Under the pieces are notes generated by a model that saw only the letters and a list, made by a program, of their open reading frames with translations, had not been told where the DNA came from and searched no databases. A stretch of DNA of 12,717 nt from CSP1-8 sp049688015 (GTDB lineage Bacteria; Desulfobacterota; Deferrimicrobia; Deferrimicrobiales; Deferrimicrobiaceae), in NCBI GenBank assembly GCA_049688015.1, contig JBAVJZ010000100.1, forward strand, positions 1-12,717. Direction: 5' to 3'. The stretch's first letter is position 1; every line of letters begins with the position of its first letter. The position numbers and the translations under genes were made by a program. This document shows positions 12,503 to 12,717 of this stretch, piece after piece.

Positions 12503-12717
12503 ATGCGAAAGCACACGCACTCCCATCGCCACACCATGCCGGATCCCTCCGTCACGACCACTGAAAAGGGATCCCGTGCCGTGCTGTGGTCGTTCGCCGC
12601 TCTCTTCGCGACCGCGGCCCTCCAGGCGGTCGTCGTTCTCTTTACGGGCAGCGTCGGCTTGCTGGCGGACACGATCCACAACCTGGGCGATGCCGGAACC
12701 GCCATCCCCCTGTGGAT
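12503..12717 (+). CDS. Cation diffusion facilitator (CDF) family transporter, N-terminal part (cut by window edge)
   Basis: 71 codons are visible before the right edge, with no stop. The His-rich N-terminus (MRKHTHSHRH) is typical of CDF zinc/cobalt efflux proteins. The first TM helix lies at about 27-47 (AVLWSFAALFATAALQAVVVLF). The start of TM2 follows: GSVGLLADTIHNLGDAG, with His59 and Asp63 forming the HxxxD half of the metal site associated with Zn2+-selective CDFs. The family exports divalent cations from the cytoplasm in exchange for protons. Start ATG 12503 has only a weak GGAA 10 nt upstream; ATG at about 12536 is possible but would lose the His-rich segment. It lies 60 nt after the threonine ammonia-lyase gene and may share its transcript. 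Confidence 0.85.
   Translation, partial: MRKHTHSHRHTMPDPSVTTTEKGSRAVLWSFAALFATAALQAVVVLFTGSVGLLADTIHNLGDAGTAIPLW

Overview
This is a GC-rich (about 60-65 % by eye), densely coded bacterial chromosome segment from a Gram-negative organism. Gram-negative is inferred from the secreted proteins, a periplasmic-type transglutaminase and an NtrC/sigma54-type regulator. The gene types and the ECF sigma/zinc-finger anti-sigma pair resemble those of environmental Deltaproteobacteria (Desulfobacterota/Desulfuromonadota), but no rRNA or marker gene is present, so the phylum is only a guess. I see no mobile element, CRISPR array, tRNA or rRNA.

Layout. (1) 1-391, minus: N-terminus of a copper/heavy-metal P-type ATPase (YHS domain plus CPMHP metal-binding domain), cut by the left edge and preceded by a possible 12-codon leader peptide. 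(2) 628-1047, plus: a small secreted protein of unknown family. (3) 1286-1984, minus: a TVP38/TMEM64 (VTT domain) membrane protein. (4) 2216-3054, plus: an ECF-type sigma factor overlapping a zinc-finger (HxxxCxxC) anti-sigma factor. (5) 3179-4705, plus: a flavoprotein disulfide oxidoreductase of the mercuric-reductase-like branch. (6) 9145-4733, minus: a tightly overlapping operon of NtrC-type response regulator, membrane histidine kinase, and an Nramp Mn/Fe transporter with a C-terminal universal stress protein domain. (7) 10301-9246, minus: a secreted transglutaminase-like protein. (8) 10854-10633, minus: a DUF2061 membrane protein behind a consensus sigma70 promoter. (9) 11234-12442, plus: threonine ammonia-lyase with an ACT domain. 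(10) 12503-right edge, plus: start of a CDF zinc/cation efflux transporter.

How the genes may work together. The main observation is a repeated promoter-like element, GTAAGG followed 12-13 nt later by CGRNGAC. It lies about 60-85 nt upstream of the secreted protein, the VTT membrane protein and the flavoprotein, and a further copy lies inside the sigma gene ahead of the anti-sigma gene. This suggests that 1-4.7 kb is a local ECF regulon: an envelope or redox stress module made of a secreted protein, a membrane protein and a thiol-active flavoenzyme. The second unit couples a two-component system to an Nramp-USP fusion. A metal theme (Cu-type ATPase, Nramp, CDF, MerA-like enzyme) runs through the window, but direct functional links between the units are inference.
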